DNA of 64,000 nt from a bacterium HR33 (GTDB lineage Bacteria > Gemmatimonadota > Gemmatimonadetes > Gemmatimonadales > GWC2-71-9). The notes beneath the pieces were generated by a model. It did not search any database. It was not told where the DNA came from and was given only the letters and a program-made list of their open reading frames with translations. Both the position numbers and the translations under genes were made by a program. Within the stretch, counting starts at the first letter, position 1, and the number at the start of each line of letters is the position of its first letter. Positions 27,890 to 36,296 of the stretch are shown here, piece by piece. Location of the stretch: contig BEIJ01000001.1 in assembly GCA_002923375.1 (NCBI GenBank), positions 930,001-994,000 of the forward strand, read 5' to 3'.

Positions 27890-28771
27890 TCATACCACCC
27901 TGCCCGCCACCATCAGGGCGAGGAGCGCCGGAAGATAGAGCACCGACGCGGAGAAGACCCGGCGCGCGGCGCGCTCGTCGAGTCTCAGCGCCGCCCGGCC
28001 GCTCACCCACACAAACCAGCCGGACAGCAGCATCGCCCCGGCAAAGTACACCGCTCCCGCGAGATGGAGCAGTGCGGGGATCAGGCTCACCGGCAGCAGG
28101 GCCAAGGCATAGAGCGCCGCCTGCCGGAACGTGCCGGGACCGTCTTCCGATGCGCCCAGCGTCTTCAATCCCGCCCTGGCGTAGTCCTTCCGGTAGAGCC
28201 ACGCCAGGGACATGAAGTGGGGAAGCTGCCACAGGAAGACGATCCAAAAGAGGGCCCAAGCTTCGATCCCCAAGCCGCCTCCGCCGGCGGTCCAGCCGCC
28301 TACGATCGGGAGCGCTCCCGGTACCGAACCGACCAGCGTGGCCACGCGGCTCCGGCGCTTGAGGGGAGTATAGAGGAACACGTACGAGCCGAGGGTCAGG
28401 GCGGCGAGCAGGGCTGTGATGCCGTTCACCGCGAACGCCAGATAGAGGATCCCGCCCAGTCCCAGGGCCCAGGCGAAGGCTGTCGCGGTTTCGGGGCTCA
28501 ACCTCCCCTGCGGCAGCGGCCGGCCTCTGGTTCTCGCCATGAGGGCGTCCACGTCCCGCTCGAAAACCTGGTTCAGGGCGTTGGTGCCTCCGGCGACGAG
28601 GGCGGTTCCCGCCAGCGTGTTCAACAGCAAGACTGCTTCCGCCGGACCGGGCAGCCCGGCGGCCATAACGAAACCCGCGGCCACGGTGAGAAGCACCAAG
28701 CCCACGATTCTGGGCTTGGTGAGCTCCAGAAAATCTCCCGGCCGGAAGGTGGCGATCGCTGCGGTTACCAC
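27890..28771 (-). CDS. ctaB: Protoheme IX farnesyltransferase (heme O synthase)
   Basis: 293 aa, UbiA superfamily, multi-pass membrane protein. The polyprenyl-binding motif is NQVFERDVDALMARTRGRP and the second Asp region is WQLPHFMSLAWLYRKDYARAG. It farnesylates heme b to heme O, which is needed for the aa3-type oxidase encoded immediately upstream. The GTG at 28771 is preferred: it overlaps the end of the subunit IV gene by 7 bp, and the longer frame upstream is only the shadow of that gene. Confidence 0.95.
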   Translation of the reverse strand: MVTAAIATFRPGDFLELTKPRIVGLVLLTVAAGFVMAAGLPGPAEAVLLLNTLAGTALVAGGTNALNQVFERDVDALMARTRGRPLPQGRLSPETATAFAWALGLGGILYLAFAVNGITALLAALTLGSYVFLYTPLKRRSRVATLVGSVPGALPIVGGWTAGGGGLGIEAWALFWIVFLWQLPHFMSLAWLYRKDYARAGLKTLGASEDGPGTFRQAALYALALLPVSLIPALLHLAGAVYFAGAMLLSGWFVWVSGRAALRLDERAARRVFSASVLYLPALLALMVAGRVV

Positions 28772-29043
28772 AGGTACTCGGTTATCACCGCCAGCACCAG
28801 GATCACGGCCAGCGGCAGGGGGGCGATCGCCATGATGCGCAGCCGGTTGGACTCGAACCTCAGGTGCATGAAGTAGAGAGCCACCAGCAGCGCCTTCCAG
28901 ATCGCCAGAAAGATCAGCGCCAGCATCAGCACCACCTTGGGCAGATGGCTCAGAAAGGCGACCCCGATCTCCACCGCCGTGAGGACGGCCAGGTAGAACC
29001 ACACAGCTACGTAGTTGGGGTGTTTCCTAGCAGTGGTCTCCAT
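28765..29043 (-). CDS. Cytochrome c oxidase subunit IV
   Basis: 92 aa with three hydrophobic helices. The segment KALLVALYFMHLRFESNRLR is diagnostic of the bacterial COX4/CyoD-like subunit. It stabilises the CuB site during assembly. It sits between subunit III and ctaB, 6 bp after subunit III. Confidence 0.9.
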   Translation of the reverse strand: METTARKHPNYVAVWFYLAVLTAVEIGVAFLSHLPKVVLMLALIFLAIWKALLVALYFMHLRFESNRLRIMAIAPLPLAVILVLAVITEYLW

Positions 29044-29049
29044 AGGGCC

Positions 29050-29781
29050 TCAGATAAGGTAAACGATGGTGAAGAGGATGATCCATACCAGGTCCACGAA
29101 GTGCCAGTACAGTCCGATCGTTTCCACGCCGCGGTAGTCGTGCTCGGAGTACTTCTCCGGGAGCACTTTCTTGAAGAACAGATAAAGCATGGAAACCACC
29201 CCGCAGGTCACGTGGAAGCCGTGGAAGCCCGTCATGGTGTAGAAAGTCGAGCCGTAGATACCCGCGGTGGCGGCCGGTACTATACCCTGGGCCACCAGTT
29301 CGCCGAAATGGGTGCCCTCTTTGATCCCGCTGGGAAGGAACCCGTTGTGGGCCAGGTGAATGTATTCGTAAACCTGGATCCCCACGAACGTGGCGCCGCC
29401 CAGGATGGTCATCAGGAACCAGAACTTGAGTCCTCCGTCGACCCAACGCCACAGGCGCCAGTCGTGGGGGACCGAGGGATCGGTTCTCAGGAAATGTTTC
29501 TTCCCGTCCGCTATCGCCGCGTAGGCCTTCACCATGAACACCGAAGAGCAGATCAACAGGAACGTGTTGAACGCCGTGACCGGGATATTGAGGATCACGC
29601 CCGGGGGCGCCCAGGGATGCGGCGTGCCGAACCGCAATATGATGTACGATCCTATGAGGGCGGTGAAGAACATCACCTCAGAGCCCAGGAAGATCCACAT
29701 CCCGAGCTTTTCGTTGTAAACGCCGCTGCCGGGTTCGGCTGCGGCGGGAGGCTGCATTACCGCTGCATGGGCGTGGGCCAT
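29050..29781 (-). CDS. ctaE: Cytochrome c oxidase subunit III
   Basis: 243 aa. Membrane helices are visible from GMWIFLGSEVMFF (about 28) to the C-terminal WHFVDLVWIILFTIVYLI. The family signatures FYTMTGFHGFHVTCG and YWHFVDLVW are intact. Subunit III supports proton uptake and turnover stability of the aa3 oxidase. Eleven bp downstream of subunit I. Confidence 0.95.
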   Translation of the reverse strand: MAHAHAAVMQPPAAAEPGSGVYNEKLGMWIFLGSEVMFFTALIGSYIILRFGTPHPWAPPGVILNIPVTAFNTFLLICSSVFMVKAYAAIADGKKHFLRTDPSVPHDWRLWRWVDGGLKFWFLMTILGGATFVGIQVYEYIHLAHNGFLPSGIKEGTHFGELVAQGIVPAATAGIYGSTFYTMTGFHGFHVTCGVVSMLYLFFKKVLPEKYSEHDYRGVETIGLYWHFVDLVWIILFTIVYLI

Positions 29782-29792
29782 GGCTCGACCCC

Positions 29793-31559
29793 CTAGCGAC
29801 CGGCCGGCTGCTCAGCCGGCGCCTTGGTTGTCTCCACCGGGCGGTTCTGAGGCAGATAGTCCTCCTCCACCAGCGGGGAGCTGTACTCGTACGGCCCGTG
29901 ATACACCCTGGGCGTGGTGGCGAAATTCCCGTGGGGTGGGGGAGAGGGAACCGTCCACTCCAGCCCGTTGTCCTTCCAGGGATTGGTTTCCGCCTTCTTC
30001 CCGAAGAACCAGCTCAAGATGAAGTTCAGGGCAAAGATCGACTGTACCGCGAACAGCAAAAATGCGTTGATCGAGATGAACTCGTTGATCGGCTGGAGCG
30101 GCTGCAGGAAAGCGTATTGGGTCGGATCGTAGATCCTCCGCATATGGCCGCCCAGGCCAAGCTGGTGCATGGGGAAGAAGGTCAGGTTGTAGAACAAGAA
30201 CGTCAGCCAGAAGTGAACCTTGCCCCAGAACGGGTTCATCATCCGGCCGAACATCTTGGGATACCAGTAGGTGATCGCGCCGAACAGGGCGAACAGGCTC
30301 CCGCCGAAGAGCACGTAGTGGATGTGGGCCACGATGAAGTAGGTGTCGTGGATGTAGATATCCACCGGAGTGGAGGCCATGTAAACGCCCGAGAGTCCGC
30401 CGATCACGAACATCGCCACGAAGGCCACCGCATGGAGCATCGGCACGTGGAACTGGAGGTTGCCGCGCCACATGGTGCCCAGCCAGTTGAACGTCTTGAT
30501 CGCCGAGGGCACAGCTATCAAGAGTGTCGAGATCATGAAGCTGGTGGCCAAGGTCGGGTTCATCCCGCTCTGGAACATGTGGTGTCCCCAGACGATCCAG
30601 CCCAAGAACCCGATCGCTATGATGGCGAAGACCATGGAGTGATAGCCGAAGATCGGCTTTCTGGACCCGTTGGCTATGATGTCCGACACCATCCCCATGG
30701 CGGGCAGGATCAGGATGTACACCTCCGGGTGTCCGAAGAACCAGAAGAGGTGCTGCCACAAGAGCGGCTGGCCGCCCTCGGGGGGCAGGAAGAAGTGGGT
30801 CCCGATCGTTTGGTCGAACAGCAGCATGATGGCAGCACCCGAAAGGATCGGGATCGCCAGCAGGCCCAGGATGGCCGTCACGAACAGCGCCCAGACCGAA
30901 AGCGGGAGCCGGAACCAGGTCATCCCCGGCGCCCGCAGGTTGATCACCGTAGCTATGTAGTTGGTGGACCCGAGAATCGAAGAGAGACCCAGGAAGACCA
31001 AGCTCACGCACCACAGCTGCTGTCCCAAGCTCACCCCGGAATATTCCGGATTGGCGCTGAGCGGGGCGTAGGCGGTCCAACCGGCTCCCGCCGCACCTCC
31101 CTCGACCAGCAGGGAGGCGAACATGATGACGCCCGCTACGAACTGGGTCCAGAAAGAGGCCATGTTGAGCCTGGGGAACGCCATGTCCGGCGCGCCGATC
31201 TTGAGCGGGATCAGGAAATTGGCGAAGACGCCCACCAACAGCGGCATGATGGCGAAGAACACCATGAAGGTGCCGTGCATGGTGACCAGGGAGTTGTAGA
31301 ACTCCGGCAACAGGATCCCGCCCGGTGCCATGGTCTCGGGAAGCGCCGCCCCTCCAGGTATCGGCCGGCCGGGGAAGCCCAGCTGCCAGCGCATCATCAT
31401 CGCCAGCGTCCCCCCGACCAGGAGGAAGAACAGGCTCAAAATCAGGAACTGGATCCCGATGATCTTGTGATCGGTCGAGAAGATGTACTTTCTCAAGAAA
31501 GACCGATCGTCTGCGTGCGCGTAGGCTAATTGATCCGCCGTCGCTGCAATCGTCGCCAT
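29793..31559 (-). CDS. ctaD: Cytochrome c oxidase subunit I (aa3 type)
   Basis: 588 aa. Ligand motifs are complete: MHGTFMVFF (heme a His), GHPEVYILILPAMG (CuB His with the cross-linked Tyr), WGHHMF (CuB His pair) and IHDTYFIVAHIHYVLFG (heme a3 and a His). The GHPEVYI glutamate of the D-channel marks an A1-type enzyme. The start is the ATG at 31559, six bases after a GGAGG; the GTG two codons earlier is less well placed. It reduces O2 with electrons from cytochrome c through subunit II. Confidence 0.97.
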   Translation of the reverse strand: MATIAATADQLAYAHADDRSFLRKYIFSTDHKIIGIQFLILSLFFLLVGGTLAMMMRWQLGFPGRPIPGGAALPETMAPGGILLPEFYNSLVTMHGTFMVFFAIMPLLVGVFANFLIPLKIGAPDMAFPRLNMASFWTQFVAGVIMFASLLVEGGAAGAGWTAYAPLSANPEYSGVSLGQQLWCVSLVFLGLSSILGSTNYIATVINLRAPGMTWFRLPLSVWALFVTAILGLLAIPILSGAAIMLLFDQTIGTHFFLPPEGGQPLLWQHLFWFFGHPEVYILILPAMGMVSDIIANGSRKPIFGYHSMVFAIIAIGFLGWIVWGHHMFQSGMNPTLATSFMISTLLIAVPSAIKTFNWLGTMWRGNLQFHVPMLHAVAFVAMFVIGGLSGVYMASTPVDIYIHDTYFIVAHIHYVLFGGSLFALFGAITYWYPKMFGRMMNPFWGKVHFWLTFLFYNLTFFPMHQLGLGGHMRRIYDPTQYAFLQPLQPINEFISINAFLLFAVQSIFALNFILSWFFGKKAETNPWKDNGLEWTVPSPPPHGNFATTPRVYHGPYEYSSPLVEEDYLPQNRPVETTKAPAEQPAGR

Positions 31560-31569
31560 GTTCACCCTC

Positions 31570-32250
31570 CTAACGCGCGGCCACGGCGGCCGACTGAGAG
31601 GCCACCCACCGCTGGTATTCGTCCTGCTCGTGAACTATAACCCTGGCACCCATGCGGTAGTGACCCAACCCGCAAAGCTCCGCACAGGCGAGGTCGTACT
31701 CACCCGCCTGGGTCACCTCGAACCAGACGGGAATCTCCATCCCCGGCACCGCGTCCTGCTTGATCCGGAAAGCCGGAACGAAGAACGAGTGGATCACGTC
31801 TTCCGAACGGAGCCGCACCACGATCGGCCGGTTGGCCGGCAGGTGGAGCTGGTTGCGCAGGGTGAAATCGTCGTCAGTGCCCAGCACTCCGTCTTGCCCC
31901 GGATGCGTGACGTTCCACTCGAACTGCTTGGCCGTCACCGCGAACTCCAAGGCACCCGCCGGCAGGCTGTCCCTGCCCTTGACTCTATCCCAAACCCGGC
32001 CGCTCAGAATCCCGATAACAACCACCGTCACCGCAGGGATCGCAGTCCAGACCACCTCGGCCTTGGTGCTTCCGTGAGTGTAATAAGCCTTGCGGCCGGG
32101 ACGCCCGCGATACTTGAAAACGAACCACAACAATCCCGCCTCGACGATGAAAAACGCTGTGGCCGTCACGGCCAAGATCAGGTAATAAATGAAGTCCACC
32201 TGACCGGCGTAGGTCGAGACTCCAGGGGGAAGGCTCCAGTGCCAGGGCAT
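31570..32250 (-). CDS. ctaC: Cytochrome c oxidase subunit II
   Basis: 226 aa. Two N-terminal membrane helices (about 20-45 and 65-88), then a cupredoxin domain. CuA ligands are visible: HSFFVPAF (His) and CAELCGLGHYRM (two Cys, Glu, His, Met). No fused cytochrome c domain, so a separate c-type cytochrome or the adjacent cupredoxin must donate electrons. Eleven bp upstream of the subunit I start. Confidence 0.95.
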   Translation of the reverse strand: MPWHWSLPPGVSTYAGQVDFIYYLILAVTATAFFIVEAGLLWFVFKYRGRPGRKAYYTHGSTKAEVVWTAIPAVTVVVIGILSGRVWDRVKGRDSLPAGALEFAVTAKQFEWNVTHPGQDGVLGTDDDFTLRNQLHLPANRPIVVRLRSEDVIHSFFVPAFRIKQDAVPGMEIPVWFEVTQAGEYDLACAELCGLGHYRMGARVIVHEQDEYQRWVASQSAAVAAR

Positions 32251-32263
32251 CGGTTCCTCCCCT

Positions 32264-33046
32264 TTACGAAGTAGCCGCGGGGCGGAAGACGAACTCCACC
32301 GTCTTGGTCTCGTTGGGACCCACCGTCACTTCCACCGTCTGAGTGCCGTACTGCTCGTGCCACGCCTCCAGCGTGTAGGTTCCCGGAGGAAGCCGGGTGA
32401 TGGTGAAGCTCCCGTCATCTCCGGAAGTGCTGAAGTACGGATGCCTCAACACCCCGACGTACGCGCTCATCCATCCGTGCACGTCGCACCCTATGGGAAT
32501 CATGATCTCGGGCACCTGGAAAGTGCGAGTCGAGACCATCCCCGCCTGCGGCTGCGAGATGTTGAACCCCCGGTTCGCCGTGGGCTTGGCGTTGATGTTG
32601 TGCAGCACCGCATCGCTGTTCTTGATGGCGAGAGTCTGCCCAACCTGCATCCCGAAGACATGAGGCTCGTAACGGCAGCCCGACTGATCGATCCACGCCG
32701 AATCCCTGGGAACCGGGAAGCGGAGCGTGGTATCCAAGCCCGCCTTCACATAGACGAACACGTTCTTCAGTGTACCGTTGGGATTGACCACTACGGTCTG
32801 AGCCCGGGGAGGCTCGGTGTACTTGTCTCTGCACGCCGGCTCCTCGCTCATGTCTATAGTCGGCATGACTGGCGGGGTTCCCTCGAACCTGACCGTGCCG
32901 GTTATGGTAGCCGCGGTGGTAGTGTCCACCGGGAAGGGAATCTGAGCCGCCTCTCCCCCGGCGGCTCCGCCCCCTTCACCGCCGCATGCCGCAATCCAGG
33001 CCGATACCAGGCCGGGAACCACCAACCGAAACCAAAACCGCCTCAT
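32264..33046 (-). CDS. Cupredoxin-like lipoprotein with carboxypeptidase-regulatory domain
   Basis: 260 aa. A lipobox (AWIAAC, Cys21) is followed by a Gly-rich linker. The middle domain carries a possible type 1 copper set: His in DAVLHNIN, then Cys, His and Met in IPIGCDVHGWM. This order (H...C-x2-H-x2-M) fits a plastocyanin-like site, though the Cys-His spacing is short. The C-terminal about 80 residues are a carboxypeptidase-regulatory-like beta-sandwich (DGSFTITRLPPGTYTLEAWHE). Proteins of this layout are common beside cytochrome c clusters in anaerobic-methane and Gemmatimonadota genomes. Thirteen bp before ctaC; a possible electron donor to CuA. Confidence 0.7.
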   Translation of the reverse strand: MRRFWFRLVVPGLVSAWIAACGGEGGGAAGGEAAQIPFPVDTTTAATITGTVRFEGTPPVMPTIDMSEEPACRDKYTEPPRAQTVVVNPNGTLKNVFVYVKAGLDTTLRFPVPRDSAWIDQSGCRYEPHVFGMQVGQTLAIKNSDAVLHNINAKPTANRGFNISQPQAGMVSTRTFQVPEIMIPIGCDVHGWMSAYVGVLRHPYFSTSGDDGSFTITRLPPGTYTLEAWHEQYGTQTVEVTVGPNETKTVEFVFRPAATS

Positions 33047-33098
33047 AGCGCACCTCCGCCTTTCGGACCTCGAGTTTCCCTCTTATGGCTCTCGAAGC

Positions 33099-34676
33099 TC
33101 ATTCTCGAGCCCCGCTGATAGTCCGCTCGCGTCGCTGCGCCCTCCAGACCACCACCCACCCTAAAAGCCCGGTCAGCATCGCCGCCACCACCGGCGTAAC
33201 GTACGCGGTGCCGGGAACCGGCTCTTCCAGCACCAGATAATACCAGGTGCTCACCGCCATGCGCCCGCCGCCCTCGGTGTTGTCCCCATCCCAGGCGAAA
33301 AACGCCATGGGAATGGGACGGCCCGTGGCAAAACTCAGCGCGCTGGCGGTGTCCGCCGCCGCCAAGGCCCGGGTCAAAACCAGCCGCCACTCGCCATCCT
33401 CGAACACCGCCTCGTATCCCGGGACGTCGGGCCCGGACGGCAGGGCCGTGAACGTGCCGAACCCGGTAGCCCGCCCCGCTTCAGCGAGCCTAGGGGCACT
33501 CTGCCAGCGCCAGAGATAAACCGGATTGTTGGGCTCGCCCATTAAAAAGTATGGCCGCGTCACGTCATCCGGAATGGTGCGGGGAAATTGCACCATCACC
33601 CCGTCCGGGCGGGGGAGCGAGTCCAAGGGCTCGTCCACCGGCGCCATGGTACGGGCGATCGCGCCGCGCCACTCCGCCCAGGCGGAATCCGGGCTTTCCG
33701 AAGGATCATGCCAGCGAAGCCTCAAGGCCAGCTTTTCGGAGTCGTAGAGAGCGCTCACAAAGATGCCGTCTACCCGAGGGGCGAACCACCGCGGCGGGCG
33801 GATGATCTGCCCCACAAGCGGGATATAGAACTCCTCCGCCTGCACCCAGGCGGAATCGTCGGGATGCTGCGGCACCGGCCCTTCGATCCGCCGTGCCCGC
33901 ACTATCTCCTGCACCCGGGGAGGCTGCTCGGGAGAGAGACTCCGAACATACTGCGCCAGCCGCCACAACTGCTCCTCGGTCACCACGCCGGCATCCAGGA
34001 GATCTTTGGAAGAGGGCATCGGAGTTCCGTCCAGTCCCGTCACCAGGCGCTGGAAGATGTCCTCCACCCGCCCGCCGCCGTTGAACCGCCAGTTCTCGGT
34101 GAGATCGGCCGCCGCAATGGGATACTCGTCGCGATCTCTCAAGGTGGGCGCCGAAGGACCGTCTCCCCGACCCGCGTTGCCGTGACACTTCCAGCACTCG
34201 AGCCTCTGATACAATTCCTTCCCTTCCTGTATTCCCTCCTCCGACCTCCGCGGAGCCCGCCCGATGCGCACCACCTCCGGCGCCTCGCCCGAGGCGAAGA
34301 AGGGAGAAAAACTCTTGATATACGCTATGACCTCGCGCCGATCCGAAGGACTCAAGACCGACGACCAACCCGGCATAGCGGTCCCCGGCATACCCTGCTC
34401 CAGGATCTTCATCAGATCCTCGTCCGTGGGAAGCTGGCCGCTGGCCGTGGTGCGGATCTGATACAGCGCCTGGGTGAAATCCCGGGGCCGGGGCAACATG
34501 TATCCGGCCGCCGGACCGTCACCTCTTCCAGTTTCCCCGTGACAGCCGGCGCACCATTTGTCGTAAAGCTCCTTGCCGCGGGTGGAGCCCGCCTGGCCTC
34601 CTTGCGCCGCCAGAGAACCCGCAGCCAGCGCCAGGGCGACGCAGCCGAGCCCGAGTATCCTTGCGACGCCCCGCAT
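33099..34676 (-). CDS. Diheme cytochrome c fused to ethylbenzene-dehydrogenase-like heme domain
   Basis: 525 aa from the ATG at 34676, which begins the signal peptide (MRGVARILGLG...SLAAQ) and overlaps the previous stop (TGATG). Two class-I cytochrome c domains follow: CAGCH (42-46) and CWKCH (161-165). Next comes a domain (about 270-480) resembling the heme-b-binding gamma subunit of ethylbenzene or DMSO dehydrogenases (EEFYIPLVG, VDGIFVSALYDSEKLALRLRWHD, GVMVQFP, MAFFAWDGDN). A C-terminal membrane helix (VVAAMLTGLLGWVVVW) anchors it with the hemes in the periplasm. It probably shuttles electrons between a bc- or ACIII-like donor and the oxidases encoded alongside. Confidence 0.85.
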   Translation of the reverse strand: MRGVARILGLGCVALALAAGSLAAQGGQAGSTRGKELYDKWCAGCHGETGRGDGPAAGYMLPRPRDFTQALYQIRTTASGQLPTDEDLMKILEQGMPGTAMPGWSSVLSPSDRREVIAYIKSFSPFFASGEAPEVVRIGRAPRRSEEGIQEGKELYQRLECWKCHGNAGRGDGPSAPTLRDRDEYPIAAADLTENWRFNGGGRVEDIFQRLVTGLDGTPMPSSKDLLDAGVVTEEQLWRLAQYVRSLSPEQPPRVQEIVRARRIEGPVPQHPDDSAWVQAEEFYIPLVGQIIRPPRWFAPRVDGIFVSALYDSEKLALRLRWHDPSESPDSAWAEWRGAIARTMAPVDEPLDSLPRPDGVMVQFPRTIPDDVTRPYFLMGEPNNPVYLWRWQSAPRLAEAGRATGFGTFTALPSGPDVPGYEAVFEDGEWRLVLTRALAAADTASALSFATGRPIPMAFFAWDGDNTEGGGRMAVSTWYYLVLEEPVPGTAYVTPVVAAMLTGLLGWVVVWRAQRRERTISGARE

Positions 34677-35521
34677 CAGTGACCTCCCTCCTCGGTCAGC
34701 CGCCGCGGCTCCACGCCCGCCTGCTCGTAGAGGAAGACGATCACCGACCAAATCTCCTCCTCGGTAAGAATGTTTTCCCAAGCGGGCATGGCCGAGTTCC
34801 AAGGCTGGCTCTCTCGCGGGAGTCCGGGACCTCCCTTGGCGATCCGCCAGAAGACGAACGCCTCGCTCAGTTGGGCTATGGTGCTTACGTCGAAGGGCAA
34901 GGGCGCGGGGTTGAATCCGTGAGCGAAGTGCCCCCTCCCGTTAAGGAGGTCTCCGTGGCAGGGAAGGCAATTCTGGTAATAGACCCTCATCCCCTCCCGG
35001 TAGTGCTCTTCCAGAGATCCGGTAGTTCTCAAGGGGTTGGACAGTTCGCTCAGGAGCACGGTTCTGCCGCGGAAGGTGAACTGAGTGGGCGCCGCCGGGT
35101 GGATGGTTCTCAGTCCTACCGGGGCCGACACCGTGCCCTTGGCCTGCTGGTAAGTGGCCCATCCCACCAGGACCGGAAACAGAATGAGCAGGGCGACCCT
35201 CAGGTTCTTCAAACTCGGCTCGACCATCACCGCCCGGATCGGTTCCTTGAACCGCCGCCAGCGCTCCTCGTTCTCGCTCACGTATATGAGGATCGCCACC
35301 ATCACGGTCAGCATGTACTGCACCACGATGCTCCGCGGCACCGGAGCGCTGGGCCAGTTGACGCGACCCAAGCCCAAGGGTTCGGTGATCAGCGAAACCA
35401 GCGATCCCAACGCGGGGGGCAGGTATTCGATCCCCCACTTGACCAAAACGTAGGAGGCCAAGAGAACCAGGACCGCCTGCCAGAATGGGTGCTTCAGGTA
35501 ATAACTCGCGCCGCGATTCAT
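34676..35521 (-). CDS. Membrane-anchored monoheme cytochrome c
   Basis: 281 aa. Three hydrophobic segments (about 13-33, 62-82, 106-125) precede a periplasmic cytochrome c domain with CLPCH at 185-189 and the axial-Met region MPAWENILTEEEIW. A multi-helix N-terminus is unusual for a simple cytochrome c; it recalls cytochrome bc/b6f subunit IV-cytochrome c fusions (NPLRTTGSLEEHYREG precedes the heme). Start ATG overlaps the upstream cytochrome gene by four bases. Confidence 0.8.
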   Translation of the reverse strand: MNRGASYYLKHPFWQAVLVLLASYVLVKWGIEYLPPALGSLVSLITEPLGLGRVNWPSAPVPRSIVVQYMLTVMVAILIYVSENEERWRRFKEPIRAVMVEPSLKNLRVALLILFPVLVGWATYQQAKGTVSAPVGLRTIHPAAPTQFTFRGRTVLLSELSNPLRTTGSLEEHYREGMRVYYQNCLPCHGDLLNGRGHFAHGFNPAPLPFDVSTIAQLSEAFVFWRIAKGGPGLPRESQPWNSAMPAWENILTEEEIWSVIVFLYEQAGVEPRRLTEEGGH

Positions 35522-36291
35522 CGTCGCCCCGCCAGGAAGTTCACAATTGCCTCCAACTGAGCCGCAGTCAATTGATCCCCGAAGTTGGGAGGCATCATTC
35601 CGGCGAACTGTTCGTACCCCCTAGCAACCGTGGCGTTGGGGTTGAGAATCCCTTCCCTTATCTGCTCCCGAGTCAGTCTCGAGCCGATCCCGTCGAACGG
35701 CGGTCCGATCGGCGGGCCGCTTCCGTCGATCGCGTGACATCCGAGGCAGCCTTTTTCCCGGAGCAGTTCTCTGGGGTCGGTGGTGGCGCTCAACACTGCC
35801 GCCGCAGCGGGTTGCGCGGTCTGGGCAGGAGCGGACTCCAGGTCCTGAGACGTGACCGTGATCTCGCCTCCCTGGGATTGGAGATAGGCGATCACCGCCC
35901 AGATCTGGTTGGCGTCGAGCTGGGTTCGCATGTCAGGCATGATATTGGCGAACCCGGGTACCACGGAATCTCCCGGAGCCGTGAGGGAGTGATAGAGATA
36001 GTCCTTGCAACGGTCCCCAAACCGCGCCAAGCAGCGGGCCCCGATAGGGCCGAGGCCCTCGTGGTCGGTAACCAAATTGGGAGCCCGGGTTCCCAGTCCG
36101 TGGCAGGCGGTACAGACCGTGGAGTAGATCCGCTCTCCGGCGGCGGCCAGTTCCTCGGGGCTCGCGCCCGGCCCCACGGCCACCTGAGCCGGCACCTCGG
36201 ATTGCAGCTGCGGGATTATGTGCGCCACCAGGGTGTAGAACCCGATTACTGCGAGGCTCAGCGCAACGATCTTGGCGTTCGTGGCCCACAT
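35518..36291 (-). CDS. Membrane-anchored diheme cytochrome c
   Basis: 257 aa. An N-terminal membrane helix (about 7-26) and two cytochrome c domains: CTACH at 60-64 with a distal MPDMRTQLD Met, and CLGCH at 182-186 with AGMMPPNFGDQ near the end. A Pro/Ala/Gln linker (about 150-168) joins them. It lies five bp after the CydA-like gene and overlaps the next cytochrome gene (ATGA), which suggests a physical complex of the CydA-like protein with the cytochromes. Confidence 0.9.
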   Translation of the reverse strand: MWATNAKIVALSLAVIGFYTLVAHIIPQLQSEVPAQVAVGPGASPEELAAAGERIYSTVCTACHGLGTRAPNLVTDHEGLGPIGARCLARFGDRCKDYLYHSLTAPGDSVVPGFANIMPDMRTQLDANQIWAVIAYLQSQGGEITVTSQDLESAPAQTAQPAAAAVLSATTDPRELLREKGCLGCHAIDGSGPPIGPPFDGIGSRLTREQIREGILNPNATVARGYEQFAGMMPPNFGDQLTAAQLEAIVNFLAGRR

Positions 36292-36296
36292 GGTCG

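Noticed and set aside
29898-31529. 543-codon plus-strand frame opposite cytochrome oxidase subunit I
   Set aside because: Antisense shadow of ctaD.
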